Below, one piece after another: positions 43,870-53,890 of a stretch of DNA of 64,000 bases (positions are counted from its first letter, which is position 1; each line of letters begins with the position of its first letter). The stretch covers positions 62,001-126,000 of the forward strand of contig CALSTS010000002.1 of the NCBI GenBank assembly GCA_943789335.1, written 5' to 3'. Below the pieces are notes generated by a model. The model did not search any database. It was not told the DNA's origin and was given only the letters and a program-made list of their open reading frames with translations. This DNA comes from an uncultured Pseudomonadales bacterium. Lineage in GTDB: Bacteria > Pseudomonadota > Gammaproteobacteria > Pseudomonadales > Pseudohongiellaceae. The position numbers and the translations under genes are program-made.

Positions 43870-44343
43870 ATGAAAAATTCACTAAAAAAATTATCAGCTA
43901 TCACTCTGGCTGCTCTGACATTTGGTGCTGTAAATTACGCCTCTGCGCATCATAGCTTTGCGATGTTTGATAGAGCTACTGAAGAAGTTATCAGCGGACA
44001 AGTGGTTCGCTGGGCTTTTAACAGTCCGCATGTTGCGCTTTATATTAGAGACGACGCTGGTACAGTCTTCGCTTTTGAAGGTGCTGCGCCACCAAGAATG
44101 ATCGAAAGTACTCCATCTATGACTGGATATACTTTTCAACCCGGCGATCAAGTAACAATTGTTCAATGTCCTTTGCGTGATGGCAGGAACGGTGGAGCAG
44201 TAGGTCTGGTGTTAAAAGATGATGTTTGGTATGACCCCAGCGATGGTGGTTGCGGTGCAGATAGGGATGCCTGGCAAGATTGGTATGCAAAAGGTTATAT
44301 GTCCAAGCAGGAAGCAATGGATGCAGGCGAAGAAATGCCTTAG
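43870..44343 (+). CDS. DUF6152 family secreted protein
   Basis: 157 residues with a signal peptide ending YASA. The mature N-terminus HHSFAMFDRATEEVISGQVVRWAFNSPH is the DUF6152 signature: a histidine pair at the very N-terminus followed by a small OB-like beta barrel (VALYIRDDAGTVFAFEGAAPPRM, GDQVTIVQCPLRDGRNGG). N-terminal histidines exposed after signal cleavage can bind copper, as in histidine-brace or CopC-like proteins, but that is speculation here. The second gene of a two-gene unit closed by a strong terminator. Confidence 0.8.
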   Translation: MKNSLKKLSAITLAALTFGAVNYASAHHSFAMFDRATEEVISGQVVRWAFNSPHVALYIRDDAGTVFAFEGAAPPRMIESTPSMTGYTFQPGDQVTIVQCPLRDGRNGGAVGLVLKDDVWYDPSDGGCGADRDAWQDWYAKGYMSKQEAMDAGEEMP

Positions 44344-44381
44344 TAACACTCTATTAAGGTGCTTTGCAGTATGCAAACTTT

Positions 44382-44408
44382 AAAGGGCTTCCAAAGAAGC
44401 CCTTTTTT
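44382..44408 (+). terminator. Rho-independent terminator after the DUF6152 gene
   Basis: AAAGGGCTTC pairs with GAAGCCCTTT around CAAA, followed by a run of T. Confidence 0.92.
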
Positions 44409-44465
44409 ATATTCGGCCAAGCGAACAACATGCTAGTATTTTACCTTTCAGGCTAAATTAGACTG

Positions 44466-45383
44466 ATGTTTAACAAAAAATATTTCCAATTGTGTTTTGT
44501 ATCCTGCCTTTATGCAGCTGCTGCGCTAGCCTATGGTGCAAACTTTACCTACGATGGTATTAATAGACGTGATCCCGTTAATGAACTTGAACGAAACGTT
44601 ATTGGAGCTACTGGACAAATATTCTGTAAAGATACCAAGACAGGGGGGCAAAGAGTAAGCACTGGTTTTTTTCTTGATATTGGACAAGGTAGCGAGAATT
44701 CTCTATTGATCGCATCTGGACATAGTTTTCGAGATGCCAGTAATAATGAGTTTCACAATGAATGCAGATTCAAGTCTTATGGCTCAGAACAGATGATTGC
44801 TTTAGAAAATAATGTTACAGGTGATCTAGTTCAGCCAAACCCTGCGGATTATATTAAAAATGATTGGGGGCTTAGTGTTTTATCTGCTGATACAACTATA
44901 ACTAGCAAGGCTATCCTCTTAAGTAACAGAACTTATCAAGAATTGCACAGTCTACTTCAAGCGGGGCTTGGCGAAATTAAGTTCTATGGGGGGAATTTAA
45001 TTCCCGATCAGGGAGAAGCAAGAATTCAGATTTCTGACAACTGTTCTATTTGGCAACCTACTCCCAGAGCAATTTTAGGTGCGGGCCATTCACTTTATAC
45101 GAATTGTGACTCTACTGGGTCAAGTTCAGGAGGCGCGTTAGTTATTGAGCTCCATGATGGCTCTGTTGAAGCAATTGGTATTATGTTCGGCGGGATCCAC
45201 ACAGTTACAACGGTTAACCGTATACTAGGAGAAAATGCGTCAACAATGACAATCAAAGATGTCGAATACGCTATTGACATGATCCCTAGTCCAGAAACTA
45301 TTATAAATATTGCTGTCCCGTTGATTCCAGGGATGCGAGAACAAAGTTTGAATGATCTTTTTGATGAATTCTTGAATTTTTAA
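44466..45383 (+). CDS. Secreted trypsin-like serine protease
   Basis: 305 residues with a signal peptide ending AYGA. The chymotrypsin-fold triad is visible as H86 (IASGHSF), D133 (KNDWGLSVL) and S221 (SSSGGALV, in place of GDSGG). GFFLDIG is the usual strand before the histidine, and GIMFGGIHT the one after the serine. Five to six cysteines in the mature part allow disulfides, consistent with export. It is monofunctional with no PDZ domain, so not DegP/DegS-like. It is the last gene of the block inserted between fusA and rpsJ and has no obvious partner. Confidence 0.85.
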   Translation: MFNKKYFQLCFVSCLYAAAALAYGANFTYDGINRRDPVNELERNVIGATGQIFCKDTKTGGQRVSTGFFLDIGQGSENSLLIASGHSFRDASNNEFHNECRFKSYGSEQMIALENNVTGDLVQPNPADYIKNDWGLSVLSADTTITSKAILLSNRTYQELHSLLQAGLGEIKFYGGNLIPDQGEARIQISDNCSIWQPTPRAILGAGHSLYTNCDSTGSSSGGALVIELHDGSVEAIGIMFGGIHTVTTVNRILGENASTMTIKDVEYAIDMIPSPETIINIAVPLIPGMREQSLNDLFDEFLNF

Positions 45384-45444
45384 GAGTTTTTACCCGAAAT
45401 CGCCCTAAAGCCTGAAAATATTCACTCCTAACAGTATTCAATGC

Positions 45445-45473
45445 TTGACAGTGGTATAGCGCATCTTTACAAT
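45445..45473 (+). promoter_or_regulatory. S10 operon promoter
   Basis: A perfect -35 TTGACA (45445-45450), a 17-bp spacer and TACAAT (45468-45473). It lies about 90 bp before rpsJ and would drive the S10-spc transcript independently of the str operon. Confidence 0.85.
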
Positions 45474-45530
45474 TTGCGCTCTTTTTTCGAGGTGGAAAAG
45501 GGTCTTCCCTGTGCCTCCGTATGAAAAATA

Positions 45531-45543
45531 GTTCTTTAACAAT
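45531..45543 (+). promoter_or_regulatory. boxA-like antitermination element in the S10 leader
   Basis: GTTCTTTAACAAT resembles the NusB-S10 boxA TGCTCTTTAACA and sits in the leader just before the rpsJ ribosome-binding site. A GAGG...CCTC hairpin-forming stretch lies upstream (45489-45518). Since S10 itself is NusE, a boxA before its gene would be a sensible feedback point; this is inference. Confidence 0.4.
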
Positions 45544-45563
45544 AAACAGGAGATGTTGGTCGC

Positions 45564-45875
45564 ATGCAGAACCAGCGAATCAGAATACGTCTAAAAGCCT
45601 TTGATCATGGGCTTATTGATAAGTCTACTCTGGAAATAGTAGAAACTGTAAAACGTACTGGAGCACAAGTGAAGGGTCCTATTCCTTTACCGACTCGAAA
45701 AGAGCGTTTTACTATATTAGTTTCTCCGCATGTAAATAAAGATGCTCGTGATCAGTACGAGATTAGAACGCATAAACGCCTCCTGGATATTGTAGAACCA
45801 ACGGAAAAAACCGTTGATGCTTTGATGAAGCTTGATTTGGCTGCCGGTGTTGAAGTGCAGATCAGCTTGGGTTAA
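45564..45875 (+). CDS. rpsJ: 30S ribosomal protein S10 (NusE)
   Basis: 103 residues, same as E. coli. [44 protein letters not shown] and the loop [12 protein letters not shown] are conserved. It binds in the 30S head and, with NusB, the boxA antitermination signal. A 222-bp gap separates it from rplC, longer than in most gammaproteobacteria. Confidence 0.98.
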   Translation: MQNQRIRIRLKAFDHGLIDKSTLEIVETVKRTGAQVKGPIPLPTRKERFTILVSPHVNKDARDQYEIRTHKRLLDIVEPTEKTVDALMKLDLAAGVEVQISLG

Positions 45876-46098
45876 TCACAAGCAATTTATTAAAAATTAT
45901 AAGAATTATAAGAATTATTAAGAACGATAAAGATTTTAGAAGTGAGTGTCTGTTTTCTCATAAGCTGGCACTTTAAATACAACGATTTGTTATTCCGGCT
46001 GTACTAATAAATTAGTACAAGGGGTGCAAAACATAACATGGTGTAATGCGTAAGCAGCCATAGTGGGTTAAAGCCCCATACACGATGAGGTTAATATA
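45876..46098 (+). other. rpsJ-rplC spacer with short tandem repeats and a hairpin
   Basis: About three copies of the 10-mer AAGAATTATA occur around 45899-45925, and an 8-bp perfect hairpin GTACTAAT/ATTAGTAC lies at 46001-46018. There is no open gene. It may hold an internal promoter or leader for rplC onward, but none is clear. Confidence 0.5.
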
Positions 46099-46758
46099 AT
46101 GTCGATTGGCTTAGTCGGTCGGAAAAGCGGGATGACCCGCATTTTCACCGAGACAGGGTCCTCTATACCCGTAACAGTTGTGGAAGTACTTCCCAACCGA
46201 GTAACGCAGATTAAAACCGTAGAAACTGATGGCTATAGTGCTATTCAGGTTACTGCTGGTTCGGTCAAAACTTCGCACGTCTCAAAATCAGAAGCAGGTC
46301 ATTTCGCAAAAGCTGGTGTGGATGCTGGTCACGGACTTTGGGAATTTCGCGCAGAAGAGGCTGAGCTTTCTGAGCAGGAAATTATCGCCGGGGCTGAGCT
46401 TACAGTAGAGAAATTTGAAGAAGGTCAGATGGTTGATGTGACTGGCACTTCTAAAGGTAAGGGTTTTCAAGGCGTAATTAAGCGTTATAACTTCCGTATG
46501 CAAGATGCTACTCATGGCAACTCTCTTTCTCATAGAGCGCCGGGATCTATCGGTCAATGCCAAACGCCAGGTAGAGTGTGGAAAGGTAAAAAAATGGCAG
46601 GCCAAATGGGTAACGTTAAAGTCACTACTCAAGGGCTAGAGATTGTTAAAGTCGATTCAGAAAACAATCTCCTTATGATCAAAGGTGCAGTGCCTGGTGC
46701 AACTGGGACTGATGTGATCATTCATCCAACAATCAAAGTTAAGTCTTCAAGGGGGTAA
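46099..46758 (+). CDS. rplC: 50S ribosomal protein L3
   Basis: 219 residues (E. coli 209). [18 protein letters not shown] at the start and the long loop [24 protein letters not shown] reaching the peptidyl-transferase centre, including the glutamine that PrmB methylates in E. coli. One of the two proteins that start 50S assembly. It is followed by rplD after 3 bp. Confidence 0.98.
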   Translation: MSIGLVGRKSGMTRIFTETGSSIPVTVVEVLPNRVTQIKTVETDGYSAIQVTAGSVKTSHVSKSEAGHFAKAGVDAGHGLWEFRAEEAELSEQEIIAGAELTVEKFEEGQMVDVTGTSKGKGFQGVIKRYNFRMQDATHGNSLSHRAPGSIGQCQTPGRVWKGKKMAGQMGNVKVTTQGLEIVKVDSENNLLMIKGAVPGATGTDVIIHPTIKVKSSRG

Positions 46759-46761
46759 GCA

Positions 46762-47379
46762 ATGGATATTAATGTTGCAGGGCCCGGCAAGAAGACCGGT
46801 AAAAAAGTTTCCGTTTCTGATGAGAGTTTCGCTAAAGAATTTAACGAAAGTCTAGTTCATCAGGTAGTAGTGACCTACATGGCAGGCGCTCGCCAAGGTT
46901 CCGTTAAGCAAAAGACTCGTGCTGAAGTGAATGGCGGTGGTAAAAAACCATGGCGTCAAAAAGGTACAGGTCGTGCTCGCGCAGGAACCACAAGAGGCCC
47001 AATTTGGCGTTCAGGCGGCGTTACCTTTGCTGCAAGACCTCAAGATCACTCAAAGAAAATTAATAAAAAAATGTATCGCGGCGCTCTTCGTTGCATCCTT
47101 TCAGAATTAATCCGCCAGGAAAGACTTCTAATCGTTGACGATTTCACTCTAGAAGATCATAAGACTAAAGGTCTTGTTCAAAAGTTATCAGAATTTGATT
47201 TAAAAGATGTGTTAATTGTCAGTGAAGAAATTGATAAGAACCTATATTTAGCATCTCGTAACTTATACAAAGTTGACGTGCGTGATGCGGCCGCAGTTGA
47301 TCCTGTGAGTCTAATTGGGTTCGATAAGGTGTTGATGACAGTGCCTGCACTGAAGAAAGTAGAGGGAATGCTGGCATGA
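46762..47379 (+). CDS. rplD: 50S ribosomal protein L4
   Basis: 205 residues. The exit-tunnel loop ([35 protein letters not shown]) is complete. In E. coli L4 also represses the S10 operon through the leader. It overlaps rplW by 4 bp (ATGA). Confidence 0.98.
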   Translation: MDINVAGPGKKTGKKVSVSDESFAKEFNESLVHQVVVTYMAGARQGSVKQKTRAEVNGGGKKPWRQKGTGRARAGTTRGPIWRSGGVTFAARPQDHSKKINKKMYRGALRCILSELIRQERLLIVDDFTLEDHKTKGLVQKLSEFDLKDVLIVSEEIDKNLYLASRNLYKVDVRDAAAVDPVSLIGFDKVLMTVPALKKVEGMLA

Positions 47380-47675
47380 ATCAGGAACGCATATTAACAA
47401 TTATTTATGGTCCACATATTTCTGAAAAAACCTCGATTATTTCTGAAAAAAATAATCAGGTGACTTTCAAAGTGGCTAATGATGCAACTAAACCTGAAAT
47501 TAAAGAGGCTATTGAAAGCTTGTTTGATGTGCAGGTAAAAGATGTGCAAGTTTTGAATGTTAAAGGCAAAACCAAAAGAACAGCGCGTGGAAAAATTCGC
47601 AGCCGTTCGGATTGGAAGAAAGCCTATATTAGATTAGAACAAGGTCAAGAAATTGACTTTGCAGAACTGGGTTAA
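47376..47675 (+). CDS. rplW: 50S ribosomal protein L23
   Basis: 99 residues. [22 protein letters not shown] and [26 protein letters not shown] with the tunnel-exit acidic loop that docks trigger factor and SRP. Confidence 0.98.
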   Translation: MNQERILTIIYGPHISEKTSIISEKNNQVTFKVANDATKPEIKEAIESLFDVQVKDVQVLNVKGKTKRTARGKIRSRSDWKKAYIRLEQGQEIDFAELG

Positions 47676-47691
47676 GGGGTAGGAGAAGATC

Positions 47692-48522
47692 ATGCCAGTT
47701 GTAAAGAGTAAACCTACTTCACCAGGCCGTCGCTTTGTAGTTAAGGTTGTTAATCCTGACCTACATAAAGGTAAGCCTTATGCGCCACTGCTTGAGAAAA
47801 AGTCTAAGCATGGTGGTCGCAATAATGCCGGGCGTATTACTACGCGTCATATTGGTGGTGGGCATAAACAAAAATATCGTGTTATCGATTTCAAACGTAA
47901 TAAAGATGGCGTTCCAGCAGTGGTTGAGCGGCTTGAATATGACCCTAATCGCACTGCTAATATTGCATTGCTGAAATATGCAGACGGTGAGCGTCGTTAC
48001 ATTATTGCACCAGCTAAAGTGGGTCCTGGGGATGAAATAATTTCTGGCTCTACAGCCCCAATTAAGCCGGGAAACTGTCTCGCTTTGCGTGATATGCCGG
48101 TTGGTAGCACAGTTCATTGTATCGAATTGAAGCCTGGAAAAGGTGCTCAAATGGCTCGCAGTGCTGGCACATCAGTACAGCTGGTGGCTAGAGAAGGGCA
48201 GTATGCAACCTTGCGTTTACGTTCAGGTGAAATGCGTAAAGTATTGTCTGATTGTCGTGCTGTATTGGGTGAAGTATCAAATGGTGAGCACAGTTTACGC
48301 TCATTAGGTAAAGCTGGCGCTAAACGCTGGAGAGGTGTTAGACCAACAGTTCGTGGTGTTGCTATGAACCCGGTTGATCATCCTCATGGCGGTGGTGAAG
48401 GTAGAACTTCAGGTGGACGTCATCCTGTTTCTCCATGGGGCACGCCTACTAAAGGTTACAAAACAAGAACTAACAAGCGCACGAACAACATGATTGTTCG
48501 TCGCAGAAACGCTAATAGATAA
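47692..48522 (+). CDS. rplB: 50S ribosomal protein L2
   Basis: 276 residues. The OB and SH3-like domains ([34 protein letters not shown]) and the conserved C-terminal peptidyl-transferase loop [17 protein letters not shown] with the key histidine are present. Required for subunit joining. Confidence 0.98.
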   Translation: MPVVKSKPTSPGRRFVVKVVNPDLHKGKPYAPLLEKKSKHGGRNNAGRITTRHIGGGHKQKYRVIDFKRNKDGVPAVVERLEYDPNRTANIALLKYADGERRYIIAPAKVGPGDEIISGSTAPIKPGNCLALRDMPVGSTVHCIELKPGKGAQMARSAGTSVQLVAREGQYATLRLRSGEMRKVLSDCRAVLGEVSNGEHSLRSLGKAGAKRWRGVRPTVRGVAMNPVDHPHGGGEGRTSGGRHPVSPWGTPTKGYKTRTNKRTNNMIVRRRNANR

Positions 48523-48536
48523 GGGTAGGTATAACT

Positions 48537-48809
48537 GTGCCAAGATCGCTAAAGAAAGGGCCTTTTATTGATCTTCATTTATTGAAGAAAGTACAAGTTG
48601 CCGCTGATAAAAATGACAGAAGACCAATTAAAACCTGGTCTAGACGCTCTATGGTTTCTCCGGAAATGTTAGGCTTGACGATTGCTGTTCATAATGGTCG
48701 CCAGCATGTACCAGTTTTGATCTCTGAAGATATGGTTGGTCATAAATTGGGTGAGTTTGTGGTCACTCGTACTTATCGCGGTCATTCAGCAGATAAGAAA
48801 GTAAGTTAA
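48537..48809 (+). CDS. rpsS: 30S ribosomal protein S19
   Basis: 90 residues starting at GTG 48537. [19 protein letters not shown] and [29 protein letters not shown] are standard. Forms the 30S head with S13. Confidence 0.98.
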   Translation: MPRSLKKGPFIDLHLLKKVQVAADKNDRRPIKTWSRRSMVSPEMLGLTIAVHNGRQHVPVLISEDMVGHKLGEFVVTRTYRGHSADKKVS

Positions 48810-48839
48810 GTATTAATACGTTTTGAGGCTTAGAAGATA

Positions 48840-49181
48840 ATGGAAGTAACAGCGAAACTAAAAGGTGCAAACCTTTCAGCACAAAAAGCGCGACTGGTAG
48901 CAGACCAGATTCGGGGTCTTGGTGTTGAAGCCGCGCTGGAAATATTGACCTTTAGTCCTAAAAAAGGCGCTGAGGTTATTAAAAAAGTTTTGGATTCTGC
49001 TATTGCTAATGCTGAGCATAATGAAGGGCTTGATATTGATGAGCTTCGCGTCAGCACAATTTTTGTAGATGAAGGAACAACGTTGAAACGTATTAGCCCA
49101 CGCGCTAAAGGGCGGGCAGATCGAATTTTAAAACGTTACTGTCATATTACCGTAAAAGTCGCTGACGATAGCGCCAACTAG
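48840..49181 (+). CDS. rplV: 50S ribosomal protein L22
   Basis: 113 residues. [16 protein letters not shown], the tunnel beta-hairpin [18 protein letters not shown], where macrolide-resistance changes arise in other species, is wild-type in length. Confidence 0.98.
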   Translation: MEVTAKLKGANLSAQKARLVADQIRGLGVEAALEILTFSPKKGAEVIKKVLDSAIANAEHNEGLDIDELRVSTIFVDEGTTLKRISPRAKGRADRILKRYCHITVKVADDSAN

Positions 49182-49205
49182 AATAACAGGAAAGAAGAGG
49201 CAAAT

Positions 49206-49877
49206 ATGGGGCAAAAAGTACACCCAACAGGTATAAGACTCGGTATTGTTAAAAAGCATACTTCAGTCTGGTATGCCAGTGGTAAAGATTATGCGGATCA
49301 TTTGTTGCAAGACATGGAAATTCGCGACATGGTGAAAAAGAAACTTGCTGCAGCTTCTGTTTCGCGTGTAGAAATTGAACGCCCGGCTCAAACAGCCAGA
49401 ATTACTATTTATACTGCTCGCCCCGGCATTGTGATTGGTAAAAAAGGTGAAGATGTTGAAAAGCTGAGAACCGAACTTACAGCAAAAATGGGTGTGCCAG
49501 TAAACATTAATATTGAAGAGATTCGTAAGCCTGATTTAGATGCGCAATTAGTCGCTGATAATGTTGCCCAGCAGTTAGAACGTCGAGTGATGTTCCGTCG
49601 TGCAATGAAGCGAGTTATGCAAAATGCAATGCGTCAAGGTGCTGAAGGAATTAAAGTACAGGTTAGTGGTCGTTTAGGTGGAGCTGAAATTGCTCGTTCT
49701 GAACGTTATCACGAAGGCCGTGTCCCTTTGCATACCTTACGTGCAGACATTGATTATGCCACTAGTGAAGCATTAACTACTTACGGCATCATTGGTGTAA
49801 AGGTGTGGATATTTAAAGGTGAAGTTTTCAGCTTTGCTGAAGAAACTGCTGCAGCGGCGTTAGAAGAGACCAAGTAA
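49206..49877 (+). CDS. rpsC: 30S ribosomal protein S3
   Basis: 223 residues. [16 protein letters not shown], the KH domain with [15 protein letters not shown], and the C-terminal [30 protein letters not shown]. It lines the mRNA entry tunnel and has helicase-associated lysines. Confidence 0.98.
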   Translation: MGQKVHPTGIRLGIVKKHTSVWYASGKDYADHLLQDMEIRDMVKKKLAAASVSRVEIERPAQTARITIYTARPGIVIGKKGEDVEKLRTELTAKMGVPVNINIEEIRKPDLDAQLVADNVAQQLERRVMFRRAMKRVMQNAMRQGAEGIKVQVSGRLGGAEIARSERYHEGRVPLHTLRADIDYATSEALTTYGIIGVKVWIFKGEVFSFAEETAAAALEETK

Positions 49878-49921
49878 GACTGGATTAGTAAGATAAGAAT
49901 TGAGTAAGAGGTAGGCAAGAG

Positions 49922-50335
49922 ATGTTACAACCGAAGCGAACAAAATTCCGTAAGCAGATGAAAGGCCGTAATCGCGGACTTGCTCATCGCGGTAGTACAG
50001 TGAGTTTTGGCGAATATGGTCTGAAAGCAATTACGCGTGGTCGTTTAACAGCTCGTCAGATTGAATCGGCTCGTCGTGCCTTAACTCGTCATGTAAAACG
50101 TGGCGGAAAAATTTGGATACGAGTATTTCCAGACAAACCAATTACCAAGAAGCCTTTGGAAGTGCGTCAGGGTAAAGGTAAGGGTAGTGTTGAATATTGG
50201 GTAGCCCAAATTCAGCCAGGTAAAGTGTTATTTGAAATTGAAGGTGTGAGCGCAGAATTAGCTGAAGAGGCATTTAACTTGGCAGCTGCAAAATTACCGT
50301 TCGCAACCAAGTTTGCTAAAAGGGTGGTGATGTAA
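49922..50335 (+). CDS. rplP: 50S ribosomal protein L16
   Basis: 137 residues. [19 protein letters not shown] at the start, [23 protein letters not shown] with the arginine hydroxylated by RoxA in E. coli (visible in [12 protein letters not shown]). Its TAA shares a base with the rpmC ATG. Confidence 0.98.
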   Translation: MLQPKRTKFRKQMKGRNRGLAHRGSTVSFGEYGLKAITRGRLTARQIESARRALTRHVKRGGKIWIRVFPDKPITKKPLEVRQGKGKGSVEYWVAQIQPGKVLFEIEGVSAELAEEAFNLAAAKLPFATKFAKRVVM

Positions 50336-50535
50336 TGGCCGGGTTAGATGCGACAGAATTAAGAGAAAAATCTGTTGAAGAACTTAACGAGATTTTGCTT
50401 GGCTTATTGCGTGATCAGTTTAATCAAAGAATGCAGAAATCGACTGGTCAATTGAATCAGACTCATCTGCAGTCTGTGGTAAAAAAAGATATTGCCAGAG
50501 TTAAAACTCTGTTAACTGAAAAAGCGGGTTCTTAA
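50335..50535 (+). CDS. rpmC: 50S ribosomal protein L29
   Basis: 66 residues, two long helices ([26 protein letters not shown] and [16 protein letters not shown]). Located beside L23 at the tunnel exit. Coupled to rplP by a one-base overlap. Confidence 0.97.
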   Translation: MAGLDATELREKSVEELNEILLGLLRDQFNQRMQKSTGQLNQTHLQSVVKKDIARVKTLLTEKAGS

Positions 50536-50538
50536 GAG

Positions 50539-50814
50539 ATGTCAGAAACGAATTCAGAAGCAAAACGTGCACGAACAGCTACCGGTAAAGTGGTTAGCAA
50601 TAAAATGGACAAAACAGTGACTGTTTTGGTCGAGAGGCGTGTGAAGCATCCTGTTTACGGGAAATACCTCACAAAGTCTTCAAAATTACATGCGCATGAT
50701 GAAAGTAATGAGTGTATGCCTGGTGATTCAGTAACCATTAAAGAAGTAAGACCTATTTCTAAAATGAAAACATGGGCTTTGGTTTCTGTTGATGAAAAAG
50801 CAGTTCAGGTTTAG
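50539..50814 (+). CDS. rpsQ: 30S ribosomal protein S17
   Basis: 91 residues with an N-terminal extension relative to E. coli (84). OB fold with [29 protein letters not shown] and KLHAHDE. Primary 16S rRNA binder. Confidence 0.97.
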   Translation: MSETNSEAKRARTATGKVVSNKMDKTVTVLVERRVKHPVYGKYLTKSSKLHAHDESNECMPGDSVTIKEVRPISKMKTWALVSVDEKAVQV

Positions 50815-50885
50815 GAATTAAGAAACAAGCATTAAATAGTATTAATAGCAGGATTGAGAGGCGCGGAGAAGCGCGGAGAAGTTAG

Positions 50886-51254
50886 ATGATTCAAACACAA
50901 TCTTATTTAGATGTGGCAGATAACAGTGGTGCAAGACGTGTTATGTGTATCAAGGTTTTGGGCGGCTCTCATAGACGTTATGCCAGAGTGGGTGATGTTA
51001 TTAAAGTCACTGTAAAAGAGGCTATCCCTCGTGGCAAAGTAAAAAAAGGTCAAGTGCTGACCGCTTTGGTTGTTCGTACGAAAAGTGGTGTTAGAAGGCC
51101 GGATGGTTCTTTAATTAAATTCGACGATAACGCTGCAATTTTATTGAATGCTCAAGATGCGCCAATTGGTACTCGTGTTTTCGGACCAGTTACTCGTGAA
51201 TTGAGAAATGAGAAATTTATGAAAATAATTTCTTTAGCACCAGAAGTTTTATAG
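50886..51254 (+). CDS. rplN: 50S ribosomal protein L14
   Basis: 122 residues, first gene of the spc segment. [27 protein letters not shown] and [29 protein letters not shown]. The 71-bp gap before it has a duplicated GGCGCGGAGAA-type sequence (GCGCGGAGAA twice) giving a doubled ribosome-binding region; S8 represses the spc mRNA at this region's downstream rplE start in E. coli. Confidence 0.98.
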   Translation: MIQTQSYLDVADNSGARRVMCIKVLGGSHRRYARVGDVIKVTVKEAIPRGKVKKGQVLTALVVRTKSGVRRPDGSLIKFDDNAAILLNAQDAPIGTRVFGPVTRELRNEKFMKIISLAPEVL

Positions 51255-51289
51255 TTAAGAATTAAAAGTTAGAGGTTGAGAACAGGTTA

Positions 51290-51604
51290 ATGCAGAAGCT
51301 GAAAAGAGATGATGAAGTGATTGTAATTGCTGGCCGTGATAAAGGTAAGCGTGGCAAGGTCACTCGTGTATTAAATAATGGCCGTTTAATTATCTCTGGG
51401 ATAAATATGGTTAAGCGTCACACACGCCCAAACCCTAATATTGGTCAGCAAGGCGGCATAGTTGAAAAAGAAGCTGGAATTCAGATTTCTAATGTTGCGA
51501 TTTTCAATCCTAAATCAGAAAAAGCGGATCGAGTAACTTTTAAAATTGAAGACGACGGTACCAAAGTTCGCATTTTTAAATCAGACAGTTCGCTGATTGA
51601 CTAA
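51290..51604 (+). CDS. rplX: 50S ribosomal protein L24
   Basis: 104 residues. KOW motif [19 protein letters not shown] and [12 protein letters not shown]. An assembly initiator of the 50S subunit. Confidence 0.98.
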   Translation: MQKLKRDDEVIVIAGRDKGKRGKVTRVLNNGRLIISGINMVKRHTRPNPNIGQQGGIVEKEAGIQISNVAIFNPKSEKADRVTFKIEDDGTKVRIFKSDSSLID

Positions 51605-51632
51605 TAGATAGCAGGGTAAGAGAGATTAAGAC

Positions 51633-52199
51633 ATGGCTCGAATGAAAGATGTATATAAAAACGAAGTAGTGCCAGAACTAACTAAACAGTTCGCCTATAA
51701 GAACCCTATGGAAGTACCAAAAATTACTAAAGTGGTACTGAACATGGGAAATGGTGATTTTGGTGACAAAAAAATTCTGGAAAATGCTTTGAGAGATTTA
51801 ACGCAGATCAGTGGGCAGAAGCCTATTGTTATTAATGCTCGAAAATCTGTCGCGGGTTTTAAAGTTCGCGAGGGTTGGCCTGTTGGTGCAAAAGTTACAT
51901 TGCGTGGTGTTCGTATGTATGAGTTTTTGGACCGCCTAGTTAGTATCGCTATTCCACGTATCCGTGATTTCCGAGGTCTAAATCCGAAATCATTTGATGG
52001 CCGCGGCAACTATGCATTAGGTGTAACTGAGCAAATTATTTTTCCGGAAATTGATTACGACAAAATTGACACTTTGAGAGGCATGGATATTACGATTACT
52101 ACCACTGCCAAAACAAATGATGAAGGCAGAGCCTTGTTACGAGCAATGCAGTTTCCGCTTAAGGGTGGCGAAATGGCTGCTGAAACAGCTCAGGCATAA
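51633..52199 (+). CDS. rplE: 50S ribosomal protein L5
   Basis: 188 residues with a short C-terminal extension ([12 protein letters not shown]). [45 protein letters not shown] and the P-site loop. Binds 5S rRNA. Confidence 0.98.
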   Translation: MARMKDVYKNEVVPELTKQFAYKNPMEVPKITKVVLNMGNGDFGDKKILENALRDLTQISGQKPIVINARKSVAGFKVREGWPVGAKVTLRGVRMYEFLDRLVSIAIPRIRDFRGLNPKSFDGRGNYALGVTEQIIFPEIDYDKIDTLRGMDITITTTAKTNDEGRALLRAMQFPLKGGEMAAETAQA

Positions 52200-52226
52200 G
52201 CGATAAAAAAGCAGAGGATAGTTTAG

Positions 52227-52532
52227 ATGGCTAAGACATCAATGATCGCAAGAGAAGATAAACGTACCAAGCTAGTTGCTCGCTACGCTGAAAAGCGTGC
52301 TGCGTTGAAAGCAATTATTAACAGTACGACTGCTTCTGATGACGAGAAATGGGAAGCGCAGATTAAACTGCAAAAAATACCTCGTGATGCTAGTCCTGTA
52401 AGACAAATGCGTCGCTGTGAGATTACTGGACGCCCACATGGTGTTTATAGGAAATTTAAAATGTGTAGAAATAAAATACGCGAAGCCGCAATGCGCGGTG
52501 ATATTCCAGGTTTAACTAAGGCCAGCTGGTAA
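52227..52532 (+). CDS. rpsN: 30S ribosomal protein S14 (zinc-free form)
   Basis: 101 residues, the long C-minus type: the CxxC zinc pairs are absent. [26 protein letters not shown] and a final LTKASW are characteristic. Confidence 0.98.
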   Translation: MAKTSMIAREDKRTKLVARYAEKRAALKAIINSTTASDDEKWEAQIKLQKIPRDASPVRQMRRCEITGRPHGVYRKFKMCRNKIREAAMRGDIPGLTKASW

Positions 52533-52554
52533 GCGTTTAGGAGATATAAAAAGC

Positions 52555-52950
52555 ATGAGTATGTCTGACCCAATAGCGGACCTTCTGACCAGAGTCAGAA
52601 ATGCCCAGTTAGTACAAAAAGAAAGTGTTGATTGTCCTGCTTCGAAAATCAAGCTGGCCATTCTGGATGTGCTACAACAAGAAGGTTATATCAATGGTTA
52701 TCAGGTCAGTGAAGATCTGGTTAAGCCCATAGTAACAGTCGATCTTAAATATTTTAAAGGTAAAGCTGTTATTGAAGAATTGCACAGAGGCAGCCGACCA
52801 GGCCTGCGCCATTATGTAGGTAATGAAGATTTACCAGAAGTAAGAGCTGGTTTAGGTGTGGCAATAGTGTCAACCAATAAGGGCGTGATGACAGGTAAAG
52901 CTGCAAGTCAGGCTGGTATTGGCGGTGAAATTCTTTGCACCGTTTTTTAA
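52555..52950 (+). CDS. rpsH: 30S ribosomal protein S8
   Basis: 131 residues. [28 protein letters not shown] and [12 protein letters not shown]. Binds helix 21 of 16S rRNA and is the spc operon repressor in E. coli. Confidence 0.98.
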   Translation: MSMSDPIADLLTRVRNAQLVQKESVDCPASKIKLAILDVLQQEGYINGYQVSEDLVKPIVTVDLKYFKGKAVIEELHRGSRPGLRHYVGNEDLPEVRAGLGVAIVSTNKGVMTGKAASQAGIGGEILCTVF

Positions 52951-52978
52951 TTTTAAAAAGATTTAATAGAGCAAGCTT

Positions 52979-53512
52979 ATGTCCAGAATAGCAAATAGCC
53001 CAGTTGATTTACCTAGTGGTGTTGAAGCCAATGTCGCTAATGGTTTGGTTTCTATCAAAGGAAGTCAGGGCGCACTTGAAATCTCATTACATGAGCAGGT
53101 AGATATTGTTAATGAAGATAACCAACTGAAGTTAAAAGCTAAAACAGATGCAAAAGACTCTGTAGCGCTTACTGGTACTTATCGTTCACTTATTAATAAT
53201 ATGGTTATAGGTGTGAGTCAGGGGTTTGAAAAAAAACTTACCTTAATTGGCGTTGGATATCGTGCCAAGGCTCAAGGTAAAACGTTAAACCTTATTGTCG
53301 GCTATTCTCATCCTATTGATTATAACTTGCCAGAAGGTGTTACAGCTGAAACGCCAACTCAAACAGAGATTGTAATTAAAGGCGCTGATAAGCAATTAGT
53401 AGGTCAGGTAGCCGCTGAGATTAGAGAATTTAGACCACCTGAGCCATACAAAGGTAAAGGTATTCGTTACGAAGATGAATTTGTCTATCGTAAAGAAGCT
53501 AAGAAGAAATAA
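52979..53512 (+). CDS. rplF: 50S ribosomal protein L6
   Basis: 177 residues. VDLPSGVEANVANGLVSIKGSQG, LIGVGYRAKAQGKTLNLIVGYSHP and IREFRPPEPYKGKGIRYEDEFV. Sits near the sarcin-ricin loop. Confidence 0.98.
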   Translation: MSRIANSPVDLPSGVEANVANGLVSIKGSQGALEISLHEQVDIVNEDNQLKLKAKTDAKDSVALTGTYRSLINNMVIGVSQGFEKKLTLIGVGYRAKAQGKTLNLIVGYSHPIDYNLPEGVTAETPTQTEIVIKGADKQLVGQVAAEIREFRPPEPYKGKGIRYEDEFVYRKEAKKK

Positions 53513-53551
53513 TTAGTAGCTTGTAGCTAATATTGAGGCAATAGAAGAACA

Positions 53552-53887
53552 ATGAACGAAAAGAAAAAATCGCGTCTGCGTCGAGCTAAAAGAACGCGGG
53601 CTAAGATTAGCGAATTACGCGTTAATCGATTAACTATTTATCGCAGTCCGCGACATATTTATGCGCAGATTATTTCGCCTGACAATCAGATTCTGGCTGC
53701 TGCTTCTTCTTTGGGCGGTAAGAAAACTGGAAATGTTGAGTCTGCTACTGAAATTGGCAAGCAGATAGCCGAGAAAGCAAAAACTGTGGGCGTTACTAAG
53801 GTGGCTTTTGACCGCAGTGGGTATCAGTACCATGGCAGAGTTAAGGCATTGGCCGATGCAGCACGAGAAGGTGGACTGGAGTTTTAG
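53552..53887 (+). CDS. rplR: 50S ribosomal protein L18
   Basis: 111 residues. [34 protein letters not shown] and [26 protein letters not shown]. Binds 5S rRNA with L5. Confidence 0.98.
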   Translation: MNEKKKSRLRRAKRTRAKISELRVNRLTIYRSPRHIYAQIISPDNQILAAASSLGGKKTGNVESATEIGKQIAEKAKTVGVTKVAFDRSGYQYHGRVKALADAAREGGLEF

Positions 53888-53890
53888 GTT

